A stretch of DNA of 6,365 nucleotides from JAWXCH01 sp034440595 (lineage in GTDB: Bacteria > Planctomycetota > Planctomycetia > Pirellulales > JALHPA01), in the NCBI GenBank assembly GCA_034440595.1, contig JAWXCH010000479.1:1-6365 (forward strand), written 5' to 3'. Shown one piece after another: positions 5,746 to 6,365 of the stretch; position 1 is the stretch's first letter, and each line of letters begins with the position of its first letter. The position numbers were made by a program, and so were the translations under genes. Under the pieces are notes generated by a model that saw only the letters and a program-made list of their open reading frames with translations, was not told the DNA's origin and ran no database searches.

Positions 5746-6365
5746 ATGAATCGTCGCCTATTCCTATCCGGATGCCTTGCTGCGCCGTTGGCTCTGCGTA
5801 TGTGCGAATCACATGCCGCCGACAATGCCAAATTGAAGCAGGTCGTCGACGGAGCCAACGCCTGGGTTGCGCAGTCGCAGTCCCGCGTCGGCAATTGGGT
5901 GGCCAATCAAGGTCAGTACCCGGTAGCGATGACTGGTCTGGCAGGCATGGCGCTATTAGGTCAAGGCTCGACCACCATGCAAGGTCTGTACTCGGCACAT
6001 CTTCGCCGGGCGGTCAATTACCTCTGTGGTCGCTGCCGACCCAATGGCCTGATCGGTGAGCCATCGCGCGATTCTCGCTACACGTACGGCCACGGCTACG
6101 CAACGATGTTTCTCTCGCAAGTTCTGGGCGAAGAGGAGGACGAAAGCCGCCGCAAGGAATTGATCGAGGTGCTGACTCGTGCCGTGAAGTTCACCGCCGA
6201 TGCGCAAACGACCTCCGGAGGCTGGGGATACGTCAGCGCCAAGGAAGGTGGCGACTTTGATGAAGGTTCGACAACCATTACCCAGGTCCAGGCACTGCGC
6301 GGATGTCGCAACGCCGGCATTCCTGTTCCCAAGGATGTGATCGACCGCGCGGTCAAGTACATCAA
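5746..6365 (+). CDS. Prenyltransferase/squalene-oxidase repeat (alpha/alpha toroid) protein, exported, 3' truncated
   Basis: Open from the ATG to the window edge: 206 residues with no stop. The N-terminus MNRRLFLSGCLAAPLALRM resembles a twin-arginine (Tat) signal (RRLFL) with a hydrophobic core, and cleavage is likely around A24 or A25 (ESHAAD). LSGC at 7-10 matches a lipobox on paper but lies too close to the start. From about residue 27 the protein shows helical repeats of the squalene-cyclase/prenyltransferase toroid fold: YPVAMTGLAGMALLGQG (58-74), NGLIGEPSRDSRYTYGHGYATMFLSQVLGE (100-129), and QTTSGGWGY (154-162) followed by DEGSTTITQVQALRGCRNAGI (172-192). The QxxxGGW pattern is QW-motif-like. 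No DxDD cyclase acid motif appears in the visible half. Related planctomycete proteins are exported and of unknown function, so enzymatic terpene cyclisation is not implied. A CGRC motif (94-97) is unusual. About half the protein is probably missing. Confidence 0.88.
   Translation, partial: MNRRLFLSGCLAAPLALRMCESHAADNAKLKQVVDGANAWVAQSQSRVGNWVANQGQYPVAMTGLAGMALLGQGSTTMQGLYSAHLRRAVNYLCGRCRPNGLIGEPSRDSRYTYGHGYATMFLSQVLGEEEDESRRKELIEVLTRAVKFTADAQTTSGGWGYVSAKEGGDFDEGSTTITQVQALRGCRNAGIPVPKDVIDRAVKYI

Noticed and set aside
1..6365. CRISPR arrays, insertion sequences, integrases or phage genes
   Set aside because: No regularly spaced repeats, transposase motifs or terminal inverted repeats were seen on either strand.

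Overview
The window looks like chromosomal DNA from a planctomycete, probably of the Pirellulaceae type. Three features suggest this. There is a giant exported protein with the architecture of the Pirellula/Verrucomicrobium heme-binding (CxxCH) dehydrogenase family. There is an exported squalene-cyclase-like (alpha/alpha toroid) repeat protein of a kind common in planctomycetes. The genes are widely spaced in moderately GC-rich DNA with weak Shine-Dalgarno signals. The genus is inference; no rRNA or other marker gene is present.

Layout. (1) Positions 1-132 are the last 43 codons of an unrecognised + strand gene. (2) Positions 209-3712 (+) encode a 1167-residue secreted protein: signal peptide, six-bladed-type beta-propeller dehydrogenase domain with two calcium-loop-like motifs, long HEAT-like helical region, single-heme cytochrome c domain, and C-terminal beta-sandwich. 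(3) Positions 3713-4269 are a 557-bp non-coding gap between convergent genes. It holds a strong + strand hairpin followed by six Ts (4069-4133), an upstream tRNA-like or multi-helix region (about 3971-4049), and three copies of an 8-mer. (4) Positions 4270-5301 (-) encode a complete extended-SDR NAD(P)-dependent epimerase/reductase. (5) Positions 5302-5745 are a 444-bp divergent gap with a perfect 7-bp inverted repeat just upstream of the next gene. (6) From 5746 to the window edge (+) is the first 206 codons of a prenyltransferase/squalene-oxidase-repeat protein with a Tat-like signal peptide. It has no stop codon inside the window.

How the genes may work together. Genes 2 and 6 are both exported, and gene 2 probably oxidises an unknown, perhaps carbohydrate-derived, substrate in the periplasm and passes electrons to its own heme. 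Gene 4 is a cytoplasmic oxidoreductase on the opposite strand. The orientations (+, -, +) and long gaps argue against a single operon, and nothing in the sequence ties the three into one pathway. The part least explained by ordinary annotation is the structured 3' gap at about 3900-4133, which could be a long 3' UTR with a distal terminator or an independent small RNA.
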